This document shows, piece after piece, positions 42,904-52,221 of a DNA stretch of 64,000 nt; the stretch's first letter is position 1; the number at the start of each line of letters is the position of its first letter. Source of the DNA: RCIO01 sp040880025 (GTDB lineage Bacteria; Pseudomonadota; Alphaproteobacteria; Rhizobiales; Rhizobiaceae); NCBI GenBank assembly GCA_040880025.1, contig JBBDJD010000011.1, positions 248,001 through 312,000 of the forward strand, given 5' to 3'. The notes below the pieces were generated by a model. The model had not been told where the DNA came from. It saw nothing but the letters and a program-made list of their open reading frames with translations, and made no database searches. The position numbers were made by a program, and so were the translations under genes.

Positions 42904-43397
42904 TCGAACAGGAGCGTTCTGACCAGAATCTGCTTGACCCGCCCGTTGCTGCGGATGCGGGCGCGCTCTTCGAGATCGGTCTTGAGGTGCTGAAAGCCGC
43001 TGGCTCCCTGGATCTGGCGTGCCTTCACAGTGCGCAGATAGGCCAGGAAGTCCTGATGAATCTGTTCGGCGAGAACCGGATCCGGAACGTCATCGAAGAC
43101 AAGCGCCAGTTCCATTCTGGCCCATATGTCGACCGGATCGGCGAGATTTGTGTTGATTGCCTCCAGCCGGAAAATGTGCAGCGACTTCTCCGCATCCGCG
43201 GAGCCCGGCAGATCTTCGTAGTCGGCTTCGGCATTAACCTGTTTGCCGGTTCCTTGCATCGGCGTTTCGCCATTCATAAGGATGCCGGTAAACCATCCGG
43301 TTCCGACCGCCGCGCCGGTCAGCATGACCAGCAGCAGAAGCTGCACGACCACCGATGGGCCCTTATTCTGCGCCTGGGCTGCGTTGGCTTCGGCCAT
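42900..43397 (-). CDS. fliL: flagellar basal body protein FliL
   Basis: Encodes 165 residues with one N-terminal transmembrane helix (VVQLLLLVMLTGAAVGTGWF) and a periplasmic domain with DYEDLPGSADAEKSLHIFRLEAI and the C-terminal HLKTDLEERARIRSNGRVKQILVRTLLFE. FliL acts near the stator. It lies 17 bases after flgH. Confidence 0.9.
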   Translation of the reverse strand: MAEANAAQAQNKGPSVVVQLLLLVMLTGAAVGTGWFTGILMNGETPMQGTGKQVNAEADYEDLPGSADAEKSLHIFRLEAINTNLADPVDIWARMELALVFDDVPDPVLAEQIHQDFLAYLRTVKARQIQGASGFQHLKTDLEERARIRSNGRVKQILVRTLLFE

Positions 43398-43414
43398 TAC
43401 TCGCCTTCACTCCG

Positions 43415-44101
43415 TCAGAACGGCAACACGTTGTCGAGAATCTGCTGTCCGTAGGGCGGCTGCTGCACTTCGGTCAGGCGGCCGCGACCACCATAGGAAA
43501 TCCGCGCTTCGGCGATTCGCTCGTATTCGATCGTGTTGGCGGCGCCAATATCCGAAGGCCTTACGATGCCGGCTATCGTGAGAATGCGCAGTTCGGCGTT
43601 GACGCGGACTTCCTGTGAGCCGCTGATCACCAGATTCCCGTTGGGAAGAACGTCGGTGACGATCGCGGCAACCGAAAGATTGATGCTTTCGGATCGCGTC
43701 GTGGCTCCCGAGCCGTCGGTCGAAGTGCCGGAGGTAATGCCGCCATCGGCGGCAATCGACGCCGAAGGAATGCCGGCGCTCAGGCCGAGTGTCCGCGAAA
43801 CGGTGCGCTCGCGTTCCGACTGGTTCTTGAACTGCGCGCGGTCATTGATCACGATGGATACAGTGAGGATATCGCCAACCGACAGCGCTCGCGGATCCGT
43901 GAACAGCCGGCTTTGACGGTCGTTCCATAGCGAGAAGCGCCGCACCGGTGTGGCGGGGGTGTCGGGATAATGGCTGGCCGACATCACGCTCGGGCCGACG
44001 CCCATCGCGACGGGGGACAGTCGCGGCGGAACGCCGATCTCGTCCATCGCGGTGCATCCACCAAGGGTGAGGGCCGCGGCGGCGATGGCAATTCTGCGCA
44101 T
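43415..44101 (-). CDS. flgH: flagellar L-ring lipoprotein FlgH
   Basis: Encodes 228 residues from the ATG at 44101. A lipoprotein signal has Cys16 in LTLGGCTAMD. Conserved segments SLWNDRQSRLFTDPRALSVGDILTVSI and NGNLVISGSQEVRVNAELRIL follow. It forms the outer-membrane ring of the basal body. The start shares one base with the stop of motE (TGATG). Confidence 0.95.
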   Translation of the reverse strand: MRRIAIAAAALTLGGCTAMDEIGVPPRLSPVAMGVGPSVMSASHYPDTPATPVRRFSLWNDRQSRLFTDPRALSVGDILTVSIVINDRAQFKNQSERERTVSRTLGLSAGIPSASIAADGGITSGTSTDGSGATTRSESINLSVAAIVTDVLPNGNLVISGSQEVRVNAELRILTIAGIVRPSDIGAANTIEYERIAEARISYGGRGRLTEVQQPPYGQQILDNVLPF

Positions 44102-44631
44102 CAACTGGGATCCTTCTGTCGCGCGGCGCTGACCATGATCCCGGTCAGCGACGCAGCGGTTTCGATTTTCATCTCGTTGAGAATGACGCTGGCTTTGCGC
44201 GCATCGAGGCTCATCAGGATTGCCGCGGCTGTTTCGGCCCGGAGCTCGCCGAGTTGGCTGGCGGCGGCGTCGGGTCTCATGTTGCCGTAGATTTCCACGA
44301 CCGCGTCCTGTGCCTGCTTCATGAAGCGATCGCGACGCGAGAGCCATTCCTCATACTCGGCGCGCTTTTCCTCGAGCTTGACGATGCGCTCGTCGATATC
44401 GGTTTGCAGCGTTTCGAGTTCCATCTTCTGCAACGCGTAGCGGCGGTCGCGCGCGGCATCAACGATGTTGCCGCAGAAGCGCTCAATCTCATCCGCGCTG
44501 GATTCAGCGGGCGCGCCCGGGACGAGCGACTGTGAGGCGGCCGGCAGCACGGCAGCCAGCGCCAACAGCGCCCCGGCGGCGGCGAGCCTTGCGATGCCGG
44601 CGGGAAAGGTGACGTTTTCGGACAGCGGCAT
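44101..44631 (-). CDS. motE: MotE, chaperone for MotC
   Basis: Encodes 176 residues with a signal-like helix (AAAGALLALAAVLPAASQS), a charged coiled coil (about 65-105) and a C-terminal MgtE-N-like helical part with GNMRPDAAASQLGELRAETAAAILMSLDARKASVILNEM. In S. meliloti MotE is a periplasmic chaperone of MotC, and the gene lies between flgI and flgH, as here. Confidence 0.85.
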   Translation of the reverse strand: MPLSENVTFPAGIARLAAAGALLALAAVLPAASQSLVPGAPAESSADEIERFCGNIVDAARDRRYALQKMELETLQTDIDERIVKLEEKRAEYEEWLSRRDRFMKQAQDAVVEIYGNMRPDAAASQLGELRAETAAAILMSLDARKASVILNEMKIETAASLTGIMVSAARQKDPS

Positions 44632-44640
44632 TTTCGAGCC

Positions 44641-45762
44641 TTACTGGACAACGAGTTCGGCCTGGAGCGCACCGGCCGACTTGATTGCCTGAAGGATGGC
44701 GATGACGCCGTCGGGCTTGACGCCGATCCGGTTGAGGCCCGCTACCAGTGACTGAAGGTCGGGGCCGTCGAGAATCGCGACCTTGGAGTCGGCGCGTTCC
44801 ACTTCGATCGCGGTAAAGTCCTCGATCTCGGTTTCCCCGCGAGAGAAGGGCGCGGGCTGGACCACCCGCGGCATCTCCGTAATCCGCACTGTCAGAGCGC
44901 CATGGCTGATCGCCACGCGCGCAATCTTCACGTCCTGGCCGATGACGATCGTGCCGCTGCGTTCGTCCACGACAACACGGGCCGGCGCATCGGATTCGAC
45001 CTGGATGTTCTCAAGTTCGGCGTAGAAGCGAGCGGCGGTCACGCCACCCGGTTTGCTGATCAGCACCGTGCGGGAATCCTGTTCGGCAGCGACAAGCTTG
45101 CCGTATCGCACCTGCGCGAACTGGTTGATTGCGTCGGTCACCCTGACGGCCGTCGAGAAGTCCGGATTGCGCAGCTGCAGCGTCATTGTGTGAATGTCGT
45201 TGAACTCGGCGTCGACTTGACGCTCAACAATCGCACCGTTGGGAACGCGGCCGCTGGTTGGCGTGCCTTGCGTCACCTGCTCGGCCTGTCCCTGTGCGTT
45301 GAAGCCGGAGACCACTACCGGTCCCTGGGCAACCGCATAGATTTCGCCGTCGGCGGCGCGCAGCGGCGTCATGACAAGAATGCCGCCGGCCAGCGACGTG
45401 GCGTCGCCAAGCGACGAAACCGCGACGTCGATCCGCGCGCCCGACTGTACGAAAGGCGGCATGTTGGACGTGACGATAACCGCGGCGACGTTGTTCGAGC
45501 GGACACGTCCGCCTTCGGTGGCGATGCCGAGATTTTCGAGCATGGCGCGCATGGACTGTTCAGTAAAAGGCGAGTTGCGGAGCCCGTCGCCACTGCCGTG
45601 AAGGCCGATGACCAGGCCGTAGCCGACCAGCTGATTGTCGCGGGCGCTTTGCAGAGTGGCGATATCCTTGATCCGCGAGCTGGCCATGATGTCGCCACCG
45701 GAAAACGCCGGCGAAGCCGACGCCAGTGAAAACAATGCTGCAAGCGCGAGGCCGCGGATCAT
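44641..45762 (-). CDS. flgI: flagellar P-ring protein FlgI
   Basis: Encodes 373 residues with a signal peptide (cleavage near ASPAFSGG). Typical stretches are SSRIKDIATLQSARDNQLVGYGLVIGLHGSGDG, MPPFVQSGARIDVAVSSLGDATSLAGGILVMTPLRAADGE and VDERSGTIVIGQDVKIARVAISHG. It forms the ring in the peptidoglycan layer. It overlaps flgA by 4 bases. Confidence 0.97.
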   Translation of the reverse strand: MIRGLALAALFSLASASPAFSGGDIMASSRIKDIATLQSARDNQLVGYGLVIGLHGSGDGLRNSPFTEQSMRAMLENLGIATEGGRVRSNNVAAVIVTSNMPPFVQSGARIDVAVSSLGDATSLAGGILVMTPLRAADGEIYAVAQGPVVVSGFNAQGQAEQVTQGTPTSGRVPNGAIVERQVDAEFNDIHTMTLQLRNPDFSTAVRVTDAINQFAQVRYGKLVAAEQDSRTVLISKPGGVTAARFYAELENIQVESDAPARVVVDERSGTIVIGQDVKIARVAISHGALTVRITEMPRVVQPAPFSRGETEIEDFTAIEVERADSKVAILDGPDLQSLVAGLNRIGVKPDGVIAILQAIKSAGALQAELVVQ

Positions 45763-46226
45763 GATGCGCTGACCCTCACCGTGCCGTCGGCCATCACCGT
45801 ACCGGAGAAGACAACGCCGCTGTCGATGTTGCGGACACGGATCAGATCGCCAACCGACCCAGCCTGAAGGGGCACACCGACGGCCGAAATCGTCAAGGCG
45901 CCCTGAACGAATTGAACCTGCACGGGCTTGCCGGCTTCCACGGCGTAAGCATCGCGCAACGAACTGAGAGCGATCAGCCGTCCGGGCAGCAGAGTGCCGC
46001 GTGCCACCCGGCCTTCCACTTCGTCGCGGTCGAAAGCGATGGGCGGCAGGCCAGCCTTGCTGCGCCTCAACGCGACCGACTGAACATCGGCCGTGGCGAC
46101 TGTTTCGCCGGGATAGATCACGCGCGTCGGCACCACCACCGTTTCCTGGGCAAACGCCGCAAACGCCGAAGCCGCCACGGAGGCGGCGGCGGCCATGGAG
46201 GCAATGGTAAGACGCAAGGCCCTCAT
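45759..46226 (-). CDS. flgA: flagellar P-ring assembly chaperone FlgA
   Basis: Encodes 155 residues with a signal peptide (ASMAAAASVAASAFAAFAQ). The C-terminal SAF-like domain has VQFVQGALTISAVGVPLQAGSVGDLIRVRNIDSGVVFSGTV. It assists FlgI assembly in the periplasm. Its start overlaps the flgG stop by one base. Confidence 0.9.
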   Translation of the reverse strand: MRALRLTIASMAAAASVAASAFAAFAQETVVVPTRVIYPGETVATADVQSVALRRSKAGLPPIAFDRDEVEGRVARGTLLPGRLIALSSLRDAYAVEAGKPVQVQFVQGALTISAVGVPLQAGSVGDLIRVRNIDSGVVFSGTVMADGTVRVSAS

Positions 46227-47014
46227 CAGCGCATTCCCTGCGTGATCGTCGAGGCCATTTCGTCGGCGGCCTTGATGACCTTGGAATTCATTTCATATGC
46301 GCGCTGCGCCGAGATCAGCTCGGTGATTTCCTTCACCGGATCGACGTTCGAGGCTTCCAGATATCCTTGCTCGATGGTCGCGAAGCCCGGATCGCCAGGG
46401 ATGCCCACATTGGCGGGACCCGATGCCGTCGTTTCCTGAAACAGGTTGTCGCCCAGCGGCGCCAGACCCGCCTGGTTGGCGAAGGTGGCAAGCGTAAGCT
46501 GGCCAAGCTCTTCGAGTTCCTGCTGGTCCGCGAGGCGGGCAAAGACCTGGCCGGATTTGTTGACCACCACCTCCACAGTATTCTCCGGCACCGTGATGTT
46601 CGGCGAAACGGAGAAGCCGTCGGCGGTAACGAGTTGCCCAACCGAATTCGTGTTGAAGGCGCCCGCGCGCGTATAGAATGGCGTTCCGTCGGCGCCCTCT
46701 ATCTGGAACCAGCCATTGCCGGTCAGCGCCAGGTCGAGGGGGTTGCCAGTGCTGACAAGCGAGCCTTGAAGATGAACGTTGCGCACCGCCACGGTCTTGA
46801 CGCCGAGACCAACCATGGCCCCTTCCGGCACGATGCTCGCATTGGCGCGGTTCGGCACACCCTGGAGCCGTTCCGTCTGGTAAAGCAGGTCGGAGAATTC
46901 GGCGCGGGCACGCTTGAAGCCCGTCGTGTTGATGTTCGCGATGTTGTTGGCGATGACTTCCAGATTGAGCTGCTGGGCGTTCATGCCGGTGGCTGCGATG
47001 GCGAGAGCTTTCAT
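46226..47014 (-). CDS. flgG: flagellar distal rod protein FlgG
   Basis: Encodes 262 residues. The rod signature NLEVIANNIANINTTGFKRARAEFSDLLYQ near the start and GYLEASNVDPVKEITELISAQRAYEMNSKVIKAADEMAS near the end are conserved. FlgG builds the distal rod. It lies 14 bases after fliE. Confidence 0.97.
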   Translation of the reverse strand: MKALAIAATGMNAQQLNLEVIANNIANINTTGFKRARAEFSDLLYQTERLQGVPNRANASIVPEGAMVGLGVKTVAVRNVHLQGSLVSTGNPLDLALTGNGWFQIEGADGTPFYTRAGAFNTNSVGQLVTADGFSVSPNITVPENTVEVVVNKSGQVFARLADQQELEELGQLTLATFANQAGLAPLGDNLFQETTASGPANVGIPGDPGFATIEQGYLEASNVDPVKEITELISAQRAYEMNSKVIKAADEMASTITQGMR

Positions 47015-47028
47015 GCCGGGATTCCTCT

Positions 47029-47349
47029 TCAGATCGCCATGCGGCTGACTTCGAGATAAGACTGAACGATCTTGTCGCGGATCGAGATGGCTGCCTTCAG
47101 CGACTGTTCGGCATCCATCACCGCATCCACGACTTCGCGCATGTCAGCGCCACCCTGAAGAGCGGCGACCGACAGCTTTTCGGCGTTCTGCATCGAATTG
47201 AGCGTGCCGCCGGCAGCCGCACCGAGCGCCTCTGCAAACGAAGTGGCGGCCGCGCTCTCGGCCTGCGGATTGGGTTTCTGCGTGGCAGCGGTGATCGCGC
47301 CGTGCGCGGTCGACAGCATGTCCAGGGCGGTAAGGGCGCCGATAACCAT
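47029..47349 (-). CDS. fliE: flagellar MS-ring/rod junction protein FliE
   Basis: Encodes 106 residues. The C-terminal half with ADMREVVDAVMDAEQSLKAAISIRDKIVQSYLEVSRMAI is the FliE signature, with SFAEALGAAAGGTLNSMQNAEKLSVAAL before it. It is 2 bases after flgC. Confidence 0.93.
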   Translation of the reverse strand: MVIGALTALDMLSTAHGAITAATQKPNPQAESAAATSFAEALGAAAGGTLNSMQNAEKLSVAALQGGADMREVVDAVMDAEQSLKAAISIRDKIVQSYLEVSRMAI

Positions 47350-47351
47350 GA

Positions 47352-47765
47352 TCAGTTCCTCAACAGGTCGATTGTCATCGATATGAGTTCGCGCGACTGC
47401 TTGATGTTCTGCAGGTTGGCTTCGTAGCCGCGGATGGCTTCGCGCATGTCGGCCATTTCGAGCAGAATGTTCACATTGGGCATTTTCACGTAGCCGAATT
47501 CGTCAGCCGCCTCATGACCAGGCTGATATTCGACAGGAAAAGCGCTCAAATCGGAGCCGACCGATGCAACATCGACCATACTCGCGCCGCTGGCGCGATC
47601 GAGCTCGGCCGCGAAGGTGATGGTCTTGCGCTGGTAGGGATCGGAACCCGGCAGCTTGCCCGTCGACTGGGCATTGGCGAGGTTTTCGGAAACCACGCGC
47701 AGGCGCTCCGACTGAGCAGTCATGCCGGAAGCGGCAACTTTGAGCGATGCGGATAGCGGGTCCAT
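47352..47765 (-). CDS. flgC: flagellar proximal rod protein FlgC
   Basis: Encodes 137 residues with KVAASGMTAQSERLRVVSENLANAQSTG and PNVNILLEMADMREAIRGYEANLQNIKQSRELI, typical of rod proteins. It lies 4 bases after flgB. Confidence 0.95.
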   Translation of the reverse strand: MDPLSASLKVAASGMTAQSERLRVVSENLANAQSTGKLPGSDPYQRKTITFAAELDRASGASMVDVASVGSDLSAFPVEYQPGHEAADEFGYVKMPNVNILLEMADMREAIRGYEANLQNIKQSRELISMTIDLLRN

Positions 47766-47769
47766 GCCG

Positions 47770-48150
47770 TCAGCCCTCCGAAGCCATCAGAAGCATCCGG
47801 TGAAATGCCTTCACCACACCGGTGTTGAGTTCGAAGGAACGGCGCAGCTCACCAGACTTGATCAGCTCCTTTTCCAGTTCCACGGAGTTCTCGGACGGAA
47901 GCACCGGCGTTTCCGATTCGATTTCGTTCAAGGAGAAAGAGGCCTGGGTAGCGTTGGCGCCCAGGTGACTGGGGTGGGTGGCCGCCATGGTGACCCGCGA
48001 GCCGGACAGCAGGCTCTCGAACGGCGCGACGTCCATGGCGCGGAAGCCTGGAGTGTTGACGTTGGCGATGTTGCTTGAAACGGCAGATTGGCGCACGGCA
48101 AGCCATTTGGCCTGCTGTGTGGCGAGTTCAAACAAGTTGACGGCCTGCAT
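47770..48150 (-). CDS. flgB: flagellar proximal rod protein FlgB
   Basis: Encodes 126 residues with WLAVRQSAVSSNIANVNTPGFRAMDVAPFESLL near the start and ELRRSFELNTGVVKAFHRMLLMASEG at the end. It is the first of the flgB-flgC-fliE-flgG rod block. An 84-base gap separates it from the upstream membrane-protein gene. Confidence 0.95.
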   Translation of the reverse strand: MQAVNLFELATQQAKWLAVRQSAVSSNIANVNTPGFRAMDVAPFESLLSGSRVTMAATHPSHLGANATQASFSLNEIESETPVLPSENSVELEKELIKSGELRRSFELNTGVVKAFHRMLLMASEG

Positions 48151-48234
48151 TGCGAATCCTCTTGCAGCAGAACCGAAGGGTAGGAGGTGGGCCTTGCGCG
48201 GGCCTTGCGTTTTTCGATAGCCGGGCGGGCTGGC

Positions 48235-48837
48235 CTACTGCCCGAGATGCACGACCTTGTCGGAACTCGTCACCAGGACCCAGTTCCCGTCGCGCTTTTC
48301 GATCGAGGCAACGCGGCTCTTGTCGGGAAGGATGGACCCGGTCTGCACGACATAGAGGCCTTCCTTATCCTCGATCATCGCCCTTCCGTTTGCGATATGA
48401 ACCACCTGGTATTCGGGCTCCGGCGCCAAGTCGCCGGGGAAGGGCTGATCGGCAAGCGACACTTCGCCGGTGGCGGGGTCGGCTTCGCTCGGCACGGTGC
48501 CGGTGGCGATCCGGTCGAGTTGAAGCAGTGGTATGTCTTCGATCGCGAATCCCTGGCCGACGAGCGATGGCTGATAGGTCAGGTCATCGGGAACGATGCG
48601 TGTGCCGTCAGCCCCCGAAAACTGCACGGCACGAATGCCGAACTTTTCCTGATTGAAAAAGACGTACCATGGAAAGAACGCGCATATGAGGCCGAGCGCA
48701 ATACCGAGGCCGGCGACAATCACATCGCTCGACCGTTCTCTCGACTGCCGCTTCGTCGGGCGCGGCTGCTGTTCCGATTTTCCGAACCGGAACAGATTTT
48801 CAATGGCGCTAGCCGCCTTGTTCCGGAGCCTGTTCAA
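48235..48837 (-). CDS. membrane-anchored flagellar-locus protein between fliI and flgB, TTG start
   Basis: Encodes 200 residues from a TTG at 48837, chosen because AAGGAGA lies 7 bases upstream. An ATG at 48879 is possible but has no such site and overlaps fliI more. One transmembrane helix (DVIVAGLGIALGLICAFFPWYVFFN) is followed by a domain with VQFSGADGTRIVPDDL and VVHIANGRAMIEDKEGLYVVQTGSILPDKSRVASIEKRDG. Similar proteins are found at this site in other rhizobia, but no function is established. Confidence 0.75.
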   Translation of the reverse strand: MNRLRNKAASAIENLFRFGKSEQQPRPTKRQSRERSSDVIVAGLGIALGLICAFFPWYVFFNQEKFGIRAVQFSGADGTRIVPDDLTYQPSLVGQGFAIEDIPLLQLDRIATGTVPSEADPATGEVSLADQPFPGDLAPEPEYQVVHIANGRAMIEDKEGLYVVQTGSILPDKSRVASIEKRDGNWVLVTSSDKVVHLGQ

Positions 48838-50212
48838 CGGAAGTCTCCTTGGCTTTGAGATGTCGGGCCAGATCGGCAAAGGGGTCGAAAGAGCGGTGAT
48901 CCTGCGGTCCTTGGATCAGAGCTTCGTAGATCGTCGGCACCTGGCGCACGGAGAGATCGAGTTCGGCATCGGCGCCCGGCTGATAGGCGCCCAGCAGGCG
49001 GATATCGCGCGTATCTTCGTACCGGGCGATCATCGCTTTGAGCCGCGTCGCAAGCGCCTGTTGCTCCTGTGTCCAGGCGCGGGGGGCAAGGCGAGATATC
49101 GAGGCAAGCGGATTGACGGCTGGAAAGCGGCCCTGTTCGGCGATCGCACGGTCGAGGACGACATGCCCGTCGAGAATGCCGCGAACCGAATCCGCGACAG
49201 GGTCGTTGTGGTCGTCACCATCGACCAGCACCGACAGGATCGCGGTGATCGAACCGCGGCCTTCTATGCCGGGACCGGCGCGTTCGAGCAGCTTGGGCAG
49301 ATCGGTGAAGACGGAGGCCGGATAGCCGCGCGCGACGGGCGGCTCGCCGGTGCCGGTTGCGACTTCGCGCAAAGCGTGGGCCAGGCGTGTGATGGAATCG
49401 AGGACCAGCAGCACCCGGTCGCCACGATCGCGGAAATGCTCGGCGACGCGCATGGCCGTGCCGGGCGCGCGCCGGCGCATCATGGCGCTTTCATCGCTTG
49501 TGGCGACGACCGCAACTGTCTTGCCCATGGTCTCTTCGCCAAGCGTATCTTCGAGGAATTCGCGGACCTCGCGGCCGCGCTCGCCGACAAGAGCCACCAC
49601 CACCGTGTCGAATGCGTCGGCGCTGGCGAGCATCGCGAGCAGCGTGGACTTGCCCACGCCCGATCCGGCGAAGACGCCGAGGCGCTGGCCGTAGCAGAGC
49701 GGCGTGAAGATATCGATGACGCGAACGCCGGTCTTGAAGGGCGCATCGACCCGTTGTCGCCGCAACGGGGCAGGGGTTTCGGGCAAGTGAGCGGCATTGC
49801 CGGGCAACAATAGTCCGGCATTGTCGATCGGCCGCGCCAGCGCGTCGACCACACGGCCGCGCCAATTGTCGCCCGGGTTGATCGCGGTCGGGCCGCGATT
49901 GAAGACTTCCTGCCCGAGTTCGGTTTCAGCACTGCTTTCGAATGGCGCGACGAGCACGTTACCGGGGTTGATCTGGACGACCTCACCCGAGCGCGTACCG
50001 CGCGATGTCCGGAAGTCGACGACGTCGCCCATGCGTGCGGCCTGAGACAGTCCGCCAACCCGAAAATGGGTGGCCGTTACCTCGACGACATGGCCGCCCC
50101 GGCGGATGATCCGGGCCGGATCGCTGAAGCGCCGATAGAGTTCCTCCAAGGCTTCCAACGGACGCAGGCCGGCATTGACCTTCGGTTCCGCCGCGACGGT
50201 TTCGGGCACCAA
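48809..50212 (-). CDS. fliI: flagellar export ATPase FliI
   Basis: Encodes 467 residues. Walker A is AGSGVGKST at 182-190, the Walker B region is RVLLVLDSITRLAHALREV, and GYPASVFTDLPKLLERAGPG is the family signature. It powers release of export substrates from chaperones. It follows flgF by 11 bases and overlaps the start of the next gene by 29 bases. Confidence 0.97.
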   Translation of the reverse strand: MVPETVAAEPKVNAGLRPLEALEELYRRFSDPARIIRRGGHVVEVTATHFRVGGLSQAARMGDVVDFRTSRGTRSGEVVQINPGNVLVAPFESSAETELGQEVFNRGPTAINPGDNWRGRVVDALARPIDNAGLLLPGNAAHLPETPAPLRRQRVDAPFKTGVRVIDIFTPLCYGQRLGVFAGSGVGKSTLLAMLASADAFDTVVVALVGERGREVREFLEDTLGEETMGKTVAVVATSDESAMMRRRAPGTAMRVAEHFRDRGDRVLLVLDSITRLAHALREVATGTGEPPVARGYPASVFTDLPKLLERAGPGIEGRGSITAILSVLVDGDDHNDPVADSVRGILDGHVVLDRAIAEQGRFPAVNPLASISRLAPRAWTQEQQALATRLKAMIARYEDTRDIRLLGAYQPGADAELDLSVRQVPTIYEALIQGPQDHRSFDPFADLARHLKAKETSVEQAPEQGG

Positions 50213-50223
50213 ATCTGTCTCCG

Positions 50224-50946
50224 CTAGCTGGATCCGAGAGTGCGGATGGACGTATCGACCGCTTCTTCACTGTCGCGCATGAGAGCGGTGATCTGATCGA
50301 AGGCCCGCTGAACCTGAATGAGCTCCATCATCTCCTTGACGGCGTTCACGTTGGAGTCCTCGACGAAGCCTTGCGCGACGCCAATTTCCTGCTGGTCGAC
50401 AATCGGCACGGGATTGCCTTCCGGCACGATGCCGGAATTGCCGAAACGCGTGAAGTTCATGCCCGGTGTAAACTGGTAGAGGCCGATGGCGCCCACCTGG
50501 CGGCCATTCTGGCGCAGCATTCCATCAGCGCCGGATTCGGGCGAACCGCCGAGGGGGTCCAGCTGAAGCGGCGCACCACCGGCATCCAATACAGGATAAC
50601 CCGTCAAGGTCACGAGCTCACCGGTATTGAGCATGGAGAAGCGGCCGTCACGGGTCATGACCGGGCCGTTCGGCCCCTGGATCGCAAACCAGGCATCGCC
50701 CTGGATGGCGAAATCGAGCGGATTGCCCGTTTCGCGAAGCGAGCCGTTTGTGTTTGCGATATAGGTGTCGCCGGACGAAACGAATGAGACCGATCCGTTG
50801 CCGGTTCCGGTCACGAGATTCTCGAATTTCACGCCAGTCGCGCGATAGCCGACGGTGCTGGTGTTGGCCATGTTGTCGGCGATCGTGGTCAGCCGGCGTT
50901 CAAGTGCGACCTGCGACGACAATGCGACGTAAAGACCGGATTCCAT
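50224..50946 (-). CDS. flgF: flagellar proximal rod protein FlgF
   Basis: Encodes 240 residues from the ATG at 50946. LYVALSSQVALERRLTTIADNMANTSTVGYRATGVKF and AQGFVEDSNVNAVKEMMELIQVQRAFDQ are the conserved ends. It lies 11 bases after the DUF1217 gene and 11 before fliI. Confidence 0.95.
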   Translation of the reverse strand: MESGLYVALSSQVALERRLTTIADNMANTSTVGYRATGVKFENLVTGTGNGSVSFVSSGDTYIANTNGSLRETGNPLDFAIQGDAWFAIQGPNGPVMTRDGRFSMLNTGELVTLTGYPVLDAGGAPLQLDPLGGSPESGADGMLRQNGRQVGAIGLYQFTPGMNFTRFGNSGIVPEGNPVPIVDQQEIGVAQGFVEDSNVNAVKEMMELIQVQRAFDQITALMRDSEEAVDTSIRTLGSS

Positions 50947-50957
50947 TGGTTTCTCCT

Positions 50958-52079
50958 TTAACCGCGCAGCCGCTGCAGCGTCAGCAGTACATCGGTCGAT
51001 ATTCCGAACTCGATGGGCTGGCCGAACAGTACCGACGATGCCGCCGCAGCGCCTGACTGGCCGTTGTTCAGCTCCCACATAGAGGTGAAGCGGGCCAGAA
51101 ATTTCCCAAGAGCCTCGGGGTCCTTGAAGTCGGCGAAATCGAGCCGCTCGGTGAACATGGTCGCCTGGCGATCGATGTCGGCCATGGCGATCGAATCGGG
51201 AAGTCCGAGCGCGGTGCGAACGACCGATGCCAGCGCCTTATCGGCGAGTATCTGGTAGGGCGATGTGATCGCCGCTGCCTTGCGCTGGAAGTACAGCGCC
51301 AGCCGCACGCCTTCGTTCTGGCTGCCGGCCTCTTCTTCCAGCGTCTGGCGCGCATATTTTTCCACCGCGCCCTGCTGTGCGACGGTAAAGGTCATCGCGC
51401 CCTCGCCGCGGGCGGCGAAATCGAATGCGGTGGCGAATTCGGCGTAGGCGGGGTTCGACTGCCGGTTCGCCAGACTGTCGGGATCCGCAACGCCGCCTTC
51501 AAGGATGCGCTGCATGAAGTCCTTGTCTTTAAGCCGGTCGCTCAGCTCGTAGGCCTTGAGCGCGTAGCTGTAGAGCGCGTCGTCGGCAAGAAACTCGTCG
51601 ATCGATGTCACACTCTTGATCCGGGCGAGGTAGTCTTCGGTCTGTGCCTGGAGGATCGGATTGTCGAACGCAACGCCGGCGATCGTCGCCTGCAGCTGGT
51701 AGCGGGTGGCCGTGCCCTGCTGCGCGTTGCTGTAGACGGTTGCGTTCTCGCCATGGGCGGCAAAGTTGTAGCTCTTGGCGAACTCCAGATAGCGCTTGTC
51801 GGTCAGCTTGTTGGCGAAACTGTCGGTATCGCTGATCCCGCCCTCCAGAACCTTCACCATGAATGCCTTGGCGTAGGACATGTCGCTGAGGCCATGGGCT
51901 TTCATGGCGTAGCGGAACAGCCTGTTGTCGGAGACGAATTCGTCGATCGACTTAACCTTGGTGATGTTTTCCAGATAATATTTGGATTCGCGCGCCACCA
52001 TCGGCTGACTTTCGACACGCGTGAGCGAGCGGTCGATGTCGCGGGCAATGAGCTGATAGCTGGCGAATGTGCTGACCAA
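50958..52079 (-). CDS. DUF1217 protein with internal tandem repeat
   Basis: Encodes 373 residues of the DUF1217 family, found in rhizobial flagellar loci before flgF. Two internal copies of about 100 residues are visible: one with SIDEFVSDNRLFRYAMKAHGLSDMSYAKAFM, the other with SIDEFLADDALYSYALKAYELSDRLKDKDFM, each followed by LEGG(I/V)xDxDSxAN and a DFAA-type segment. A possible third degenerate copy follows. Molecular function unknown. Flagellar assembly role inferred from position. Confidence 0.8.
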   Translation of the reverse strand: MVSTFASYQLIARDIDRSLTRVESQPMVARESKYYLENITKVKSIDEFVSDNRLFRYAMKAHGLSDMSYAKAFMVKVLEGGISDTDSFANKLTDKRYLEFAKSYNFAAHGENATVYSNAQQGTATRYQLQATIAGVAFDNPILQAQTEDYLARIKSVTSIDEFLADDALYSYALKAYELSDRLKDKDFMQRILEGGVADPDSLANRQSNPAYAEFATAFDFAARGEGAMTFTVAQQGAVEKYARQTLEEEAGSQNEGVRLALYFQRKAAAITSPYQILADKALASVVRTALGLPDSIAMADIDRQATMFTERLDFADFKDPEALGKFLARFTSMWELNNGQSGAAAASSVLFGQPIEFGISTDVLLTLQRLRG

Positions 52080-52190
52080 GGCAGGTCTCCGGCATGATGC
52101 GGCAACCTTCCATTAGGCTGCGACGCTTGCGTGAAGCTGTTGGACCACGGTCTCGTTAACAAGCCTCACACAAGGCACGCTGCCTAGAAA

Positions 52191-52207
52191 CAGAATGGTT
52201 GATTCTG
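52191..52207. promoter_or_regulatory. short inverted repeat before motA
   Basis: Arms CAGAAT (52191-52196) and ATTCTG (52202-52207) lie 14 bases before the motA GTG, in the 142-base divergent region between the DUF1217 gene and motA. The half-sites share AGAAT/ATTCT with the flgE-leader repeat, so a common regulator is possible but unproven. Confidence 0.3.
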
Positions 52208-52221
52208 GATAGGGGCCGGCG

